Assembly (NCBI GenBank): GCA_019843655.1
Contig: JACDQD010000002.1
Location: 10,676,393 to 10,740,392 of the forward strand
Origin: Lethocerus indicus
Lineage: Eukaryota > Arthropoda > Insecta > Hemiptera > Belostomatidae
Direction: 5' to 3'
Length of the DNA stretch: 64,000 nucleotides
Part shown: one piece after another, positions 38,327-49,400 of the stretch
Layout of the letters: every line of letters begins with the position of its first letter
How positions within the stretch are numbered: the stretch's first letter is position 1
Translations under genes and position numbers: made by a program
Notes under the pieces: model-generated
Told to the model about the DNA's origin: nothing
What the model saw: the letters and a program-made list of their open reading frames with translations, nothing else
The model's database searches: none

Positions 38327-41134
38327 GTGTTATTTACATGATCAAGCGATCTGTTATAAGCTTCAATGCGTCAATAGACTTACCGTAGATCCCCTGGGCA
38401 AGGAAGATCGCGCAGATAATGGACACCTGTAAGAAAAATATAAATATAGATAAATACCAGCCACACTTAGCCAGCAAATGTTTAGTTGGCGGACGAATGT
38501 TTGATATTCAATTTGTCAAACTGTGTCAACAAAATGTGCAAATAAGGACAATTTGGTATACAATAGAAGGCGTCCTCGCAAAGGCAAACTTTGAGTGATA
38601 TTTGAACACTGCTGGCGTAGTTTCCATTTCGTAATTATCACAAACGTATCTTAAAGCTTCAGAATTTGTGTGTGAGTGTATTTTCACCTGTTTATACACA
38701 ATGTTTGCGTTGTTATTTAGTGAACGCACAAACAGTTACACTATTAACAGCGGTATGCAATACCACACCTTGAATTTCTAATATTAATATGATAAATAGT
38801 TGACCTGAAATTGATTCGGTAATAGATTTCTGTTCTTTGTACATAAATATGGTGGGCCATTACCTGGAATTAGTGAATAGTGGAGTTGGTGCAATCTGAT
38901 TTGACTGCCAAAAAGCACATAATGATAAACGAGATTTATTTTTGTATTATTTTGTATTATGATTTCCGTCCTGTTTGGTGTATGCTAGGGTTTCGCCTAC
39001 TGTCGCTCATTAATTCCAACTATTCAGCATCTCTGATCTAAACGTATATAGGAGATTTTGTGGCTCCTGGGTAAGACACTTCTAAAGATAGCCCTGAGGT
39101 GTATACTGTGAAATTGCTTGGTAATTCTGAGGGGCGTTCTTAACACTATTTTTTCGGAGGGTACGAGTTCTATAGCCAGGGTGAAGTTGATACGAGCTGG
39201 GGCAGTGGGATTTCAAATGTCCCCACAAAGTGTGTATATGTGAAACAGACACACACGCATATATGATAATGTAAGTGAGTGTGGTCCTTAGAAAAACGAA
39301 TACAAAAAACAATATATAATTACTGCTCTAGTTTCTTATGAGCATCTTTTCCCACCGAAAGAATAAGATAAGGTCGTTGCCCATTTGCGTGGACTACGGC
39401 TGGAGGTGACCTTAAGGTTCTAAATGAGTCCAAGGCCACATCGTAAAACCTCAACTGAAGATTATAATGGGACGGGTTTTCTGTCCACAATTGCATTATT
39501 TTTAAACAAAAGCTTAATATTTCAAAACACCTTGGTCAAAAACGTGGATAATATGATTATAAGATATAGCCTACATCCAATGCAATATGATTCTATAACG
39601 AAAATTAGAAATACATGTAAGACCATAATTCCGAACAATGTTTAAACGGAGAAACATCTGCAGGAATGTGATAAGGATTAAGTAATAATAGTTAGTTGTG
39701 ATAACGTGTTAAGTAATCGGCAGGTCAGAGAATCGGTTTATCTGTAGTGGAGGGCGACCTTGACCGACCACTTTTGCTTATTTTGTTATCGCATTCTAAC
39801 TTGGGCTCGCAATCTGCCGGTCTCAGACAGGTCGTTTCGATCGTTAAGAAATTGTAAATTTAGACTGGCACGTTGTGAAATAATTGAGCGTTTACGATAA
39901 CGAACGCATGTTGTATTACACGTTGTATTGCGTAATTAAATTTAATACAAAATATTCGGGGATACATTTGAAAATGTAACATTCATTAAAAATATAGGCT
40001 TAACCAGAACGGGATATCTGGTCAAAAAAGGCTTAGTGTTAGGTCGAAAATTGTTACAGTGAGCTCCAGAGAATCAATAATGCGGAGCTTCTTGGGGTTA
40101 ATTTGTATATATACATTTTATATATATATGTAATAAGTTATTAAGCGTGAGAGACTTTCAAAATACATTCTTACAAAACTGATATGCTAATACTTGATAA
40201 TTCAATATTATAAACTTTAAAACCAAACCATAACAGGAATAAATAAATATAACAAATAATAAATTCGTGCAGATTCGGGCAGCAGCTAAGTCATTTAAAG
40301 ATACTACTAGAATAATACAATACTTTATACTGAATGGCTATAGAGAGAGAGAGAGAGAATGTGGCAAGTACATAAGGAATGTTACCTTGAAGAGTGTAGT
40401 GAGCATGATGAAGGCCTAGAGAGAAGTGGACAGTTTCAGGTTGGATCCACCTGGATATATATACAGTGGGTCCTCGGACCGGTTTCAGGAGGAGGAAAAC
40501 CCAGAGGCAGATGAGGATAAGTGAACTTCTTGGAGATGGAAAGGGAAGCCCGCAGTGGAGGACGAACTTGAATAAGTGGCCCCCTTTTTGCCTTTTTCCT
40601 ACTAGCAACCTTGTATTTATTTATTACAATCACAATCAGCGGTTCCCGGAATATTCCGCGTTGTTTCGGCTTCATATTGGGGTCAATAACACCTATCTCA
40701 ACACTGTCATCGGCCTAACATTAAACCGGTTTGTTTCTTTTTCGGTTAATTTATAATAATATTGCCAATAGAGTTTAAGAATGTTAGTGATATTGAGTGG
40801 ACAGTTTCTAATTACTAAATCATCTAACTTGTACAAATTGATGTCCAAACATTTTAACGCTTCCATATCCAGTTAATGTTTCAAGAGATGTGTGAAATTT
40901 TTAATATTCACGATTTAATTTTCTATAATATTGTCCTAAATAAATTTCTAATTTAAAAAGCTGCTACATAACATGATAATGGAAAGGGGGTATGAAACGA
41001 CTAAAATATGATCACTTAAGAAAAATCGTATTCCTAGTGCTTCTTCAAATAATGAAATCGCTACTCCTATCTATACGTGTGGCAATCCGCACGATATGCT
41101 AAGATAATAATAAGATGTTACATACCTTGAACAT
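31116..41134 (-). CDS. nine-exon gene for an unrecognised secreted six-cysteine protein (293 aa)
   Basis: Coding exons, in transcription order, are 41134-41126, 38426-38384, 38237-38211, 37274-37248, 36654-36452, 36219-36087, 35582-35421, 33146-32983 and 31229-31116. They sum to 882 nt, which is 293 residues plus TAA. Every intron is GT-AG and every junction keeps frame. Residues 1-18 form a signal peptide with a hydrophobic core (SIICAIFLAQGIYG), so the product should be secreted. The mature chain has six cysteines (80, 88, 197, 215, 265, 291), enough for three disulfides, and no N-X-S/T sequon. Recognisable stretches are RTYCYPNDPRVC (77-88), GISGPFLYDPSKLNMF (112-127), QACFPGMGQHYFY (195-207) and TTLHVFF (276-282). 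No transmembrane segment follows the signal, and no catalytic motif is visible. I cannot assign a family or function. The exon model is strong because frame, splice sites, promoter and poly(A) signal all agree. Confidence 0.9.
31230..32982 (-). other. intron 8
   Basis: A 1.75-kb intron with donor GTAAGTAC and acceptor GTTACAG. It holds a short TTACCC hexamer run near 31872-31894, and GC-rich patches at about 31630-32000 and 32390-32720 with no supported exon. Confidence 0.8.
32983..33146 (-). CDS. coding exon 8, fourth cysteine
   Basis: 164 nt, phase 1 in and phase 0 out, residues 202-256. It encodes GQHYFYKLDEKTQCDKL, then an aromatic/Gly run (LYQNGQLIAFGLGTFGK) and NKREWFEIPPAEA. The acceptor is GATTTTACAG and the donor GTAAGTAC. 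Read-through past the donor would add a low-complexity tail ending at a stop near 32899. The strong donor and the fitting exon 9 make splicing more likely. Confidence 0.88.
33147..35420 (-). other. intron 7
   Basis: A 2.27-kb intron. GC-rich patches at about 33420-33840, 33900-34120, 34260-34530 and 34900-35000 stand out from AT-rich DNA. None can be joined to the gene as an exon with confidence. They could be intronic regulatory DNA. Confidence 0.75.
35421..35582 (-). CDS. coding exon 7, third cysteine
   Basis: 162 nt, phase 1 in and out, residues 148-201. It encodes a polar segment (HLKDHGRKNTDQTADSIW), an acidic Trp-rich part (AYLDEGWVEFAKQE) and ends KHFVKQACFPGM with Cys197. The acceptor is CTGTCGACAG and the donor GTACGTAC. 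Confidence 0.9.
35583..36086 (-). other. intron 6
   Basis: A 504-bp intron with donor GTAAGTCC. A GC-rich patch lies at about 35820-35930; nothing else is recognisable. Confidence 0.75.
36087..36219 (-). CDS. coding exon 6
   Basis: 133 nt, phase 0 in and phase 1 out, residues 104-147: FLKEDLSKGISGPFLYDPSK followed by LNMFQQSNLFGKPAYSVRVF and FANP. The acceptor is CGATATTTCAG and the donor GTAAGTC. It has no cysteine. Frame is open on both sides only through these splice sites. Confidence 0.9.
36452..36654 (-). CDS. coding exon 5, first cysteine pair
   Basis: 203 nt, phase 1 in and phase 0 out, residues 36-103. It contains FTEKDGYFAMPKSLQDPLL, the Pro/Gly segment VLVPNPGPYKDG and the close pair Cys80 and Cys88 in RTYCYPNDPRVCVLFDKNG. 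The donor is GTGAGT. The acceptor TTGAATTGTAG has a poor pyrimidine tract, the weakest splice site of the gene. Codon choice is markedly C/G-ending against AT-rich flanks. Confidence 0.9.
36655..37247 (-). other. intron 4
   Basis: A 593-bp intron, AT-rich apart from a possible tRNA-derived short interspersed fragment at about 36825-36930, listed separately. Confidence 0.75.
36825..36930 (+). repeat. possible tRNA-derived SINE fragment in intron 4
   Basis: GGTTTGAACTC at 36845-36855 matches the RNA polymerase III B box (GGTTCRANYCC) well, and TATGACCGACTCGG about 20 bp upstream is A-box-like. A non-tRNA body with a short AAATGGGGAA end follows. No cloverleaf can be folded, so it is not a tRNA gene. 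Confidence 0.3.
37248..37274 (-). CDS. coding exon 4, second 27-nt microexon
   Basis: Phase 1 in and out. It completes Gly27 and encodes ERKWNDFR plus one base of Val36. The acceptor is TTGTTTTTCAG and the donor GTAAGAA. It has the same length and phase as exon 3, so either could be a cassette. It leads directly into the conserved-looking VKFAFTEKDGYF region of exon 5. Confidence 0.8.
37275..38210 (-). other. intron 3
   Basis: A 936-bp intron between the two 27-nt exons, AT-rich with no recognised element. Confidence 0.75.
38211..38237 (-). CDS. coding exon 3, 27-nt microexon
   Basis: Phase 1 in and out. It completes Gly18 and encodes YSAHRSGG plus one base of Gly27. The acceptor is GTTTTTAG and the donor GTATGT. 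It forms the start of the mature protein, short and Gly/Ser-rich. Being 27 nt and phase-symmetric, it could be skipped without changing frame. Confidence 0.8.
38286..38323. repeat. (TA)n microsatellite in intron 2
   Basis: About 19 TA units between exons 2 and 3 of the secreted-protein gene. Confidence 0.95.
38384..38426 (-). CDS. coding exon 2, signal-peptide core
   Basis: This 43-nt exon (phase 0 in, phase 1 out) encodes VSIICAIFLAQGIY plus the first base of Gly18. It carries the hydrophobic core shared by both alternative N-termini. The acceptor is TTTTTCTTACAG and the donor GTAAGTC. Cleavage after the QGIYG stretch is the likely signal peptidase site, by rule of thumb. Confidence 0.85.
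40386..40406 (-). CDS. alternative coding exon 1B (MLTTLFK), proximal promoter
   Basis: ATG CTC ACT ACA CTC TTC AAG ends in the donor GTAAC at 40385. Spliced to exon 2 in phase 0 it gives MLTTLFKVSIICAIFLAQG, again a signal peptide, and a 297-residue protein. The last six coding bases (TTCAAG) match those of exon 1A, and a TATA box lies 57 nt above its ATG, nearly the same layout as exon 1A. A second reading is possible. CTTCTCTCTAG directly before 40415 is a good acceptor, so 40415-40386 could instead be a 30-nt in-frame cassette that inserts ten residues after MFK. Confidence 0.65.
40425..40463 (-). promoter_or_regulatory. proximal core promoter P2 (TATA box and start region)
   Basis: On the minus strand TATATATAT begins at 40463, which places the start near 40432, in GAAACTGTCCAC. 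Spacing from TATA box to ATG (57 nt) resembles P1 (62 nt). TA-rich words are common in this window, so the box alone is weak; the ATG, donor and frame of exon 1B below it make it credible. Confidence 0.5.
41126..41134 (-). CDS. coding exon 1A (MFK), distal promoter
   Basis: The ATG at 41134 begins ATG TTC AAG and is followed at once by the donor GTATG (41125-41121). It joins exon 2 (38426) in phase 0 to give MFKVSIICAIFLAQG. The 5' UTR is short, roughly 25-30 nt, if transcription starts below the TATA box at 41196-41190. The tiny coding part means the signal peptide is completed only by exon 2. Confidence 0.75.
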
Positions 41135-41153
41135 TGTTATGCTGTAGACGGCT

Positions 41154-41196
41154 CAGTCTGATGTGTGTAATGGGACAGGAGAGATGGGTATTTATA
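41154..41196 (-). promoter_or_regulatory. distal core promoter P1 (TATA box and start region)
   Basis: Read on the minus strand, TATAAATAC starts at 41196. The expected start 30-31 nt downstream falls near 41166-41165, within ACACACATCAG. A partial arthropod initiator (TCAGAC) has its A at 41159, 37 nt from the first T of the TATA box, slightly farther than usual. The ATG of exon 1A lies 62 nt below the TATA box. The element is read from sequence only; the exact start site is not determined. Confidence 0.65.
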
Positions 41197-43066
41197 GCGT
41201 GTGCGGTGGGGCCTCTAATAATGAGATTCCAATTAGTGGAACAAATAGAGTGGATATTACTGGCTGGGGTTATCATCACAGCTGACACCGCGGCTCATGG
41301 CAGACGTTTCGGAGAATAGTAGAGAGGATTTCCCAGCGCATTTTGTTCTTTTCAAAAAATTTATATTTGGGTTATCGGCGTCGGTTAGGGGCCCGATTCT
41401 GGATTACCGGTCCAGATTATAGAACCAGTTCGCTTCAAGGTCCCGAGCACGGCTTGAACCCACCCGGTTCATCACCTGTTTTTTGCTACCGCTGCATTAA
41501 TTTTTTCTCCGCATTTCTACGAATTGTTTTCGCGTGGCACGGCCAAATTATTTTCATCCGTCCTTTCCTTTCCAGCGGTTCTATTTTTACCGGCAGTAAT
41601 TGTTATAGGTTGCGAAAGGACGTCTGTCTACAATTTACAATAATGCGCTCACCATTTCTTTATGACACTAGTACTACAGCACATTTAAGCTCTAGACAAC
41701 TTCATAAGGAAATTGTTAAATATGAGTCGCTTTTAGTACCACCCTGAATGTGGCAATAATTTCTACTTTATAATTTGTCCCGCATTTTTAATATCATAGA
41801 TTGCTGCTGGAAAAAAACATCTTGTACATAAAAACTGCTACATTTACGGGCCAGGTGATCAATCTCCTCATTTTTAAATGCGCCTGTAACTGTATCCCGA
41901 AATCTGTTAGATCCTAAACCCCATATGAATTAAAAACTAAGCCTGATAAATATTTTGCTTTAATTAGAATCTGCCCAAGACTGACACAATCCTCATTTGC
42001 CTTTCGGCTACTACGAAAAATTAGGTAACTTGACATAAGAAAGACATTTTTCGTGATATGGAATTAATTAAATGTCTCCGAATTTATTCATAAATGAGAA
42101 GGAAATACGAATTAATATAAATTAATTAGTTCAAATAAGTGAAAAGAAATATAATTTATAGTTTATTGATTCTATTTAATTTTATACGCTGCGAACGAAT
42201 TGACGTCTAACCACTCGAACAAAAACAGAATTCCAAACGCTCCCCAAATAAATCTCAAGCCGCATTAGTTTCTCCTATCGTGAGCGGAGGAACGGCCATT
42301 AACGCCAAGCTCCTGAAGACCATTGAAAGAGCGGGTATTTTACAACGCGGGGAGGAACAGAAAAGGAAAAAACGGAGAGAGAAAAAACAGAAAGGAAATA
42401 GTAAAAGTAAAACCAAAAAAAATAAAACGCTCCCCGGGGTTTTTGTCTGCTGCGGCATTCCGGCCGGCGAGAAATAATTGTAAATCCACGAAATCTGAAT
42501 GAACAAGCGGCGGAGAAGGAAGGCGAAGCTCTGGAGATGGTTATCGTTATCGGGGTAGAGGGACCTCCACCACCTGGCAGCTCACTTCCAACTCCGCCCC
42601 CAAATGTACTCCTCTCCCCTCACGGACATTACTATTACCACTCGATAGCTCTTAAAAAAAATCTATATTGTTTTCGTTAATATAATATTAAATCAATTGT
42701 ATAAAGACCAGGGGCGAAAACGGTGTGTAGAAAATAGCATAAGTTATATTTCAACCCCTCCTGAAACCCCCTCTTATATTGTTACATTATTAGGGCCATT
42801 ATTAGCACTGAGGACTTAAAACGTTAAAAATTAACGTTAGTTAAACATCTTTAGCATTCTATTATATTTCTACGTTTCTCGTCTGAATATATTGGTGAAG
42901 AAAGCTAAGTGCTTGATAACTATAATCTATAGTCACCTAATTCGTACTGTCACATGTTTCTCTGTAACCCCTTTATTCCTATTTATTGTGTGTGGATGAA
43001 GAACGTTTTCTATATCGGTTTCATTGTTTAAAAATCCTCATATTTCTACATCGGTTAGGAAATTAT

Positions 43067-43092
43067 TTAATTAAAATTACAATTTTAATTAA
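43067..43092. repeat. 12-bp perfect palindrome with TTAATTAA arms
   Basis: TTAATTAAAATT and AATTTTAATTAA separated by AC. Each arm carries a TAATTA homeodomain-type core. Function unknown. Confidence 0.85.
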
Positions 43093-45223
43093 ACTTAATT
43101 TAATTCCTCACAAACGAGTAGAATTGTGAATTCAACTTACTACCGAATTAGAAGAAACGGTATGCACCCGGAATGTTTGGAATAATGAATTACTGATATC
43201 GCTCGAATGATAATATTTTCGCGCGACTTTGGACACCAAAACATCGAATGTTTGTGTGTTAATTATCGCTTGATAGCTTTTTCACTTTCCTGTGACCCGC
43301 CGTTTTTAGTTTCGGTTATAAATTTTACACTTTTACAAATTCACAGGCGTATAAAAAGAATATTTTCCGCTGCAAGCTGTTTTCTTTTTTGTTTATCCTA
43401 TTGTGCCTTTGTGGCAGTCAATGTATAGAGATAGGAAGGGATTTTTGTATGCTGAAAACATTTCACTACGCCCCAGTAAAAAATCGCCAATCATTTGAAA
43501 TAGTTCACCACACTGTATTCAGTCCAGTTAATATTGGGGGAACCGATTTTGTTTACGGCGAACGAATCGATTGTTGTTAACAGGGACCGGCCGAGATGAG
43601 GCCGTGCAGTAACAGTAACAGTGTTGATAACGAGACTGTCGGAGGCCCACGGACACGTTGTTAGCGCTAACGGTTCTGGTACAAATTAAAAATTAAACCT
43701 GTCACGAACAGAAACAGGAAGCGCTGATGACTAAAACGTCGCCCCTCTCATTCCGCCGGCAATTATATTTATCTGAGTTTTATTAAAACCGCGATACGCT
43801 TTTATGCCTAATGTACGATATATTTTCCATTCTGCGGTCCGCGGTCCGAACATATTTTATTTTGCACACATCACACAAGGGATTTAAATACTGAACGCGT
43901 TAAAAACTATCTTGAGACGTGCAATATGAAGATTAGGAATTTAATTCTTTTGTATTTTGACGTAGTTTATATAGCGCAATTATATTGTGGTTATGAATCG
44001 GCTGGTTAGGGTAAGAGAGCGCTACCAGAGGGCGGGGCGGTCTACTCCCCGACACGCTAATACATCCGATGTTCGCAGGTAATACCTATTGTAAAATATT
44101 GTTAAAAAAATACATTTGAAGGCCGGTTAACGAATGGTGCAAAAGTATATTAATGGGTACTTATAATGAGAAAAATTTCGTTTGAATTATTTTCTGGAAA
44201 TGAGACATTTCTCATTAGAATAATGGGTAATTAATGGCATAATCCGTGCGAGCGGGAGACATGCAAACAAACCGTAAGTGATTGAGTGTTATGACTCTGA
44301 TCAGCTTATATTATTATAATGTCACCCATCATCGTTTGGTACCACAATTTGCGGTTTTATTGTTCCGAAAAAATGGAAAAAGTAAAAAATTGAGAATTCA
44401 CGTTTCTCTTTTGCCCGAATTATCGGTCCCGATATCGGCTAACGATCGTACGGTCAATGCTATGTATTAGTGCCGACAATGAGAGCCGTTTGAAGCCGGA
44501 AAGCATTCGCCGAAGCCATCAAGTGCTCGAAATAAGTGTCGAAACGGTCACTAAAATACGTCGGCCCTGGCGTGTTGGGTGTTCCCTGTCCCTGTTTCAC
44601 ATCACTATGTATGTTCCTGTCTGTTTTTTTTATTTTATTCTTTCTTTAATTCGATTCGAAATTAAGTCCGATTCCGAAAGACCGGGAAGACAAACTTTAA
44701 ATTTCACCTCCGTCTGATATTCATCGATAGTGTGAACGGTAAATTTCTTTTATTCATTCCATTCATTTTCTTTAATTAATCCCGATTTCTCAGAATCTCG
44801 AAAACGCATACCTAAAGAATCAGATTTTCGGTGCTTATAAATGTGTACAGGTATGGCACAGAAAAATTACAACTACACAAAATCAGTAGTGTTACCTTAG
44901 TAGCATACCTAATACATGTAGAGGTAAATTGACGTAAAGGGTTTCAATATTCCAATTTTTAATACTAATTTAATCAGTGACGCGATATAATTTATTTAAT
45001 TCTTCACTTCTCAAAAGTTTCTTTCTTAATTTTTTGAAAATATCTTACGCGGTAATGAAATTTAGTTTCTTCATATTAAGATTTAAAGATAAATAACGTC
45101 GGACTAGTAGTAAATTTCTTTTTTTTCTATTTATAGATAGATTTCAGAATAAGGATATAATTTATATAATAAATATATTTATAATATAAATGTCTAAATT
45201 AATTTGCTTAAATTACCCGGTTG

Positions 45224-45249
45224 GATTAAAGCAGGGTCCTGCTTTATCC
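45224..45249. repeat. hairpin GGATTAAAGCAGG / CCTGCTTTATCC
   Basis: Arms match except for one bulged T, with a 2-nt GT centre. Could be cruciform DNA or a small RNA stem; no flanking precursor-like arms are evident. Confidence 0.75.
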
Positions 45250-46450
45250 TGTGGTTATTTATTCCTGAAAGCGAAAATCGAATTTGAGGTATATTTTCTT
45301 GTATTTTTAGAGCCGGTTAAAATTCAGGTTGGGTCCAATTGCTTGCCAGCTCATTAAAATCGTTACTTATCGTGGCAATCGTCCAGTGTTCGGAGGCAAT
45401 AAGTTGTCCAAAAATTTGAAAGAATTTACGAGGAAGAGAGCTTGTGGGGATTGCCCTGCCGTGCCAGTGGGGTCTCTCGACGTTCTCAGAATATCAGAAT
45501 TCCGCTCGGATTAAATCATAGCTTGCCCCCTTACGAAGTTTGAATAGCAAATTTACCCAAGCAATTAGGCAGAGATGCTCCGAGCTCAATTCGAAAACCC
45601 GGTAACGTATTACGAATAAAACAAGATATTAAAATAATCGGCCCGAGTTAACCTATTATTTCGCGGGGAAATAACGCCTAGCTTTTTCTCACGTGCACCC
45701 CTTTTGTTAATAACGCGTTTAATCGGTGATCCGCCATGTTCTGCAATGCCACTGTCTAGTCGAGTGCATTATTATTATTCTCTATGAAAAAACGTTTTAA
45801 TGTTCAGTTTTGATACCCGACAGGACATTGCCGCCTTATATGTAAAGAAAAAATGCTATGCATCCTTAGATTGTTTTGAAAAAAGCTGCGAAAACAAATG
45901 TAAATGTTGCATTCTTAGTGTTATTTTGGATTGAGGTAAATTAAATTTATATATCCCTAATAACTATATACACAGTGTCGAGGGCTGGTAGTAAAAAAAT
46001 GGCTCTAAATAACAATGTTTCAAATACATCAGGTACATACCTATACATAGTATCAGAAATTATCTCTGCTAATCTCTAAGTTTACATTTTAAAAATGAAT
46101 TTCATCCGTGTGTGTGCGTATTGATATGTACGCCACAATTGCGAAAACACACTATTGTTGCAATTAGTCGGACGAATCGCGATAGCGGTGTCGAATAAAT
46201 AATTCGCCCGCGCGTTAGGTGCTTGTTTCCGATTAGTGTTACGACGCCATAATTAGCACGTAAGATTGGCAAGTAAAATGACGGAGTATTCTTATAATTC
46301 CGCACACCGATTGGACTCCGGATTTGGTTGATGATTTTTTTTTCTTGGAGGGAACGCGAACGACGAGAAATATTCCGGACGCCGGGAGACCAAAACCGGA
46401 GACATCTGTTGGCCTTTGTCGGCGGACGACAAGTATATTACCGTATTACC

Positions 46451-49400
46451 ATTGAATAGACGACTTTAGGGTAATGGGTGTAGAAGTAGCGGATGCCGGG
46501 GGGGGGGGGCTAACTTGTCCTGGCGGCCTAACTAGGCCGGGGTGCACAGCCCGGTTTGCATATCGGGGCCGTGTCCAAAGGGCTCGCAAATAACAGATAA
46601 CTCCCTCAATCTGTCACCGACAAATCAAAGACTCAGCGGCCGGTATCTGAGCGGGGGAATCTTCCGGCGCAGTTTATACCGCCCCCGCTCCCGTCTAATT
46701 GGCCCGCGGGTGGGGGTAGTATTGTTTCCAAATTGGGAATTGGAAACTCGGCCTTCCGAGATGATCCCGCCCGGCTAATTACAGGAGGGAATCCGATGTC
46801 CGGCTTATTTTTTTTTGCCTGCCGGCTACCGCCGTCGAAATATTGCCTTCCCCTACGAGATAAGGGCATCGGGGCATGTTTCGTTGACCTCACTGTTATT
46901 CGTCACGGTCTTTCTTTCGGGCAGGTTTATTGCCGTATCCCCATGACATTAAATGGTAGACGTATATGGAATAGGAGCTTTATGTGAAACACTCTATCGA
47001 ATAATATTCGCTATACAATTCTTTATTTTCTCCTTCTGGAACTAGATCTAAAGCAGCTCTCTGTACTGTCACACTGTACTGTTTGTGTTTGTGTATAGGC
47101 ATTGATGTAAATGGAATTTCGGAAGTAGGAGCTCCCTTAACCCCAGGATTACCCATAGATAGTTCTTCTCAGTTGAATATTTTTTCACTTTATTATAGGT
47201 TTTTTAACATATAACCGCTACAGAAGTTCTGCGAAAACTAAAAGTTGATTCAAAATATCCCTTTAACTATCAGTAATCTACTCGGAGTGATTAACCTTAC
47301 TTTGATAAAGGCTTACGAGTTGATAACTGCCGGTGGCGCGGCAATAAAGTCAGATGACCGGGGCCCGGCGTATATCGCTAAATGAGCCCTTCGCTAATTC
47401 CCTAGACGTGCATTGTCTACTTAGGTCTGTGTAATCTCGTTTGCGGCGGGCTCTCTCACTTTCTCTCCGGCGTTATGAGCGTTTTTCCTCCAGTTGACGG
47501 TCAGGCCTCCCGGGGCAATTCTCCCGCTAACGAAAGTTGGTTTATAGTCGGAGGGATGAGGGGCCCAACCCGGGTATATATCTATATATGTAAGAGAGAA
47601 CTGTAAAAACATCTCAGTTAGAAGGTTGGGAAGGGTCGGCCTAATGTGTAGCCTGGGACTCGTGATGGGCCCCAATTACGAGTTAGGGCCCTCGTGGCGG
47701 GGCCCGATGAACTGCGGGGCCAGTTTACTGTCCGAACGATCATACAGTGCTTACCGGCCCGGGCCACGTCTTATTCTCTTCCCCCGCGCTAGTTTATTGC
47801 TTCCGACTGTCGATGCCGCAGCCTCATCACTCCACTCCCTCCGCCTCCAACCTTACCGCAAAGAATTTTACGCTTTTTACTTACAGTCGAGGGAAAATTT
47901 TGGACTACCCCCGTCTGGGGCCAGAAGATCAAACACCGTGTTCCCAGCCTTGTTTAAACTGCACAGTTTTAAACTTGCTTTAAACTATACAGATTCGTGT
48001 TTTAAGAATCCAAAAATTGTCACAATGTTATCATGAAATTGAAATCTCTATACACCCCTGGAGGATTAAGGCCCCCTAACAAAAAATTGTATTGACCCGT
48101 GTATCAAAGTTTTGAATCAAGGTATGTGTATTCACTCTTATGAATTATTTTAATTTATTTGTCCGACTACGAATGCCGGTGTATACACTATCAAAAAATA
48201 TAAATCTATAAATATAAGAATGAGTGTTTATCATCAGTATGCAAGACAAATTTTTTCCACCATACTTTTGACCTGATATATTATTTGTATATATACATTT
48301 AATTCGTGAGTGTATTGGACGTTTAAGGCAAGAGATCGGTCCGTCCGGACGACTAATTTAATTTTAAAATGAAATGGCCTACTAGTATTGGCGATGGAGA
48401 TGTGGGGTGGGGCCGCGGAGCATCGTGAATGGCCGCGAGGGGTCCCATTTAGATCACCGCTAACTACGTCGGCCGACTGTCAGCCCGCCGCAGAAAACTA
48501 AGTTACCGCCATCGGGGGCCCGGATTTATGCCGGGCATTAAATATAATGAATCCCTGTATGTAAATGGGGAAGTCCCCGGGATAATACCGGGACCCGTCT
48601 CCGGCGGGGAAGATGAGCCTCCGGGATAAGTGGGCCTATATCAGGCCCCTCCTGCACGTGCGTACACCTGTACCCAGAGACTGATATTTGCATAACAATA
48701 CCGAACGAGGGGGGAGGGAGTCCGACCGCGGACAGTCGTTCCTCCGGCTCCATCTGCAAATTACAAACTCATGTACCATCGTCCCGGGACCAATTGTCGA
48801 CGACACTTTCATAACCGTCTTCATTGCCGACGAATGCACACTGAAGTTTGAACGCCGTGATAATAAATTATAACTTACACGCTACTTAATAATCACCTAA
48901 ATTCGCAGCACGGATTATGTATATGCATATAATTTATGAAATATCATAGAGAGGTAAAAAATGCCCGGTAACTATTATAGGGAACATCGATGATCACTCA
49001 CAATTTTCATTTTAGTGCATATAAGGAAGTGACAGCGTACAATTTAAACGCCTGTACCCTTAGTCCTGAACGTAGTGGCTGTAGTAGCGTGGTCCCTCGG
49101 CGAGCGTTTATCCAGCACGCAATTTTCATTCTCCTCGAAGCTAACTTCCTTTCATTTGTCTCATTTATCGTTTATTTATGTATCCTTCGATTTGCGCAAT
49201 ACTGGGAGTAAAACATTCACTAGCAAAATGTGTTCAAGTGCAAGTCAAACATTTAGGTGCCTGGTACTAGGGGTGTATTATTTTTTCCTCGGGTTCGGAA
49301 AATGTGAAAAGTCTTGAATGAAAAACTTACATCGAGATTCATTGAGAGTGATGCACCTTCAGAAAGCAGCCCGCAGTTGGTAGTAAATGTTTGTCATCAT

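Larger units (their letters stand above)
38427..41125 (-). other. intron 1 of the long isoform, containing exon 1B
   Basis: From donor 41125 to the acceptor of exon 2. It contains the proximal promoter and exon 1B (40386-40463) and a short (GA)n at 40342-40358. The remainder is AT-rich without a supported feature. Confidence 0.7.
41200..46450. other. gene-free region upstream of the secreted-protein gene
   Basis: Mostly AT-rich, with patches at about 41370-41480, 42240-42620, 43580-43860 and 45300-45540. The nearest part (41.2-42 kb) is the likely place for promoter-proximal control of the gene. A purine-rich A/G stretch lies at about 42345-42430. Confidence 0.6.
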
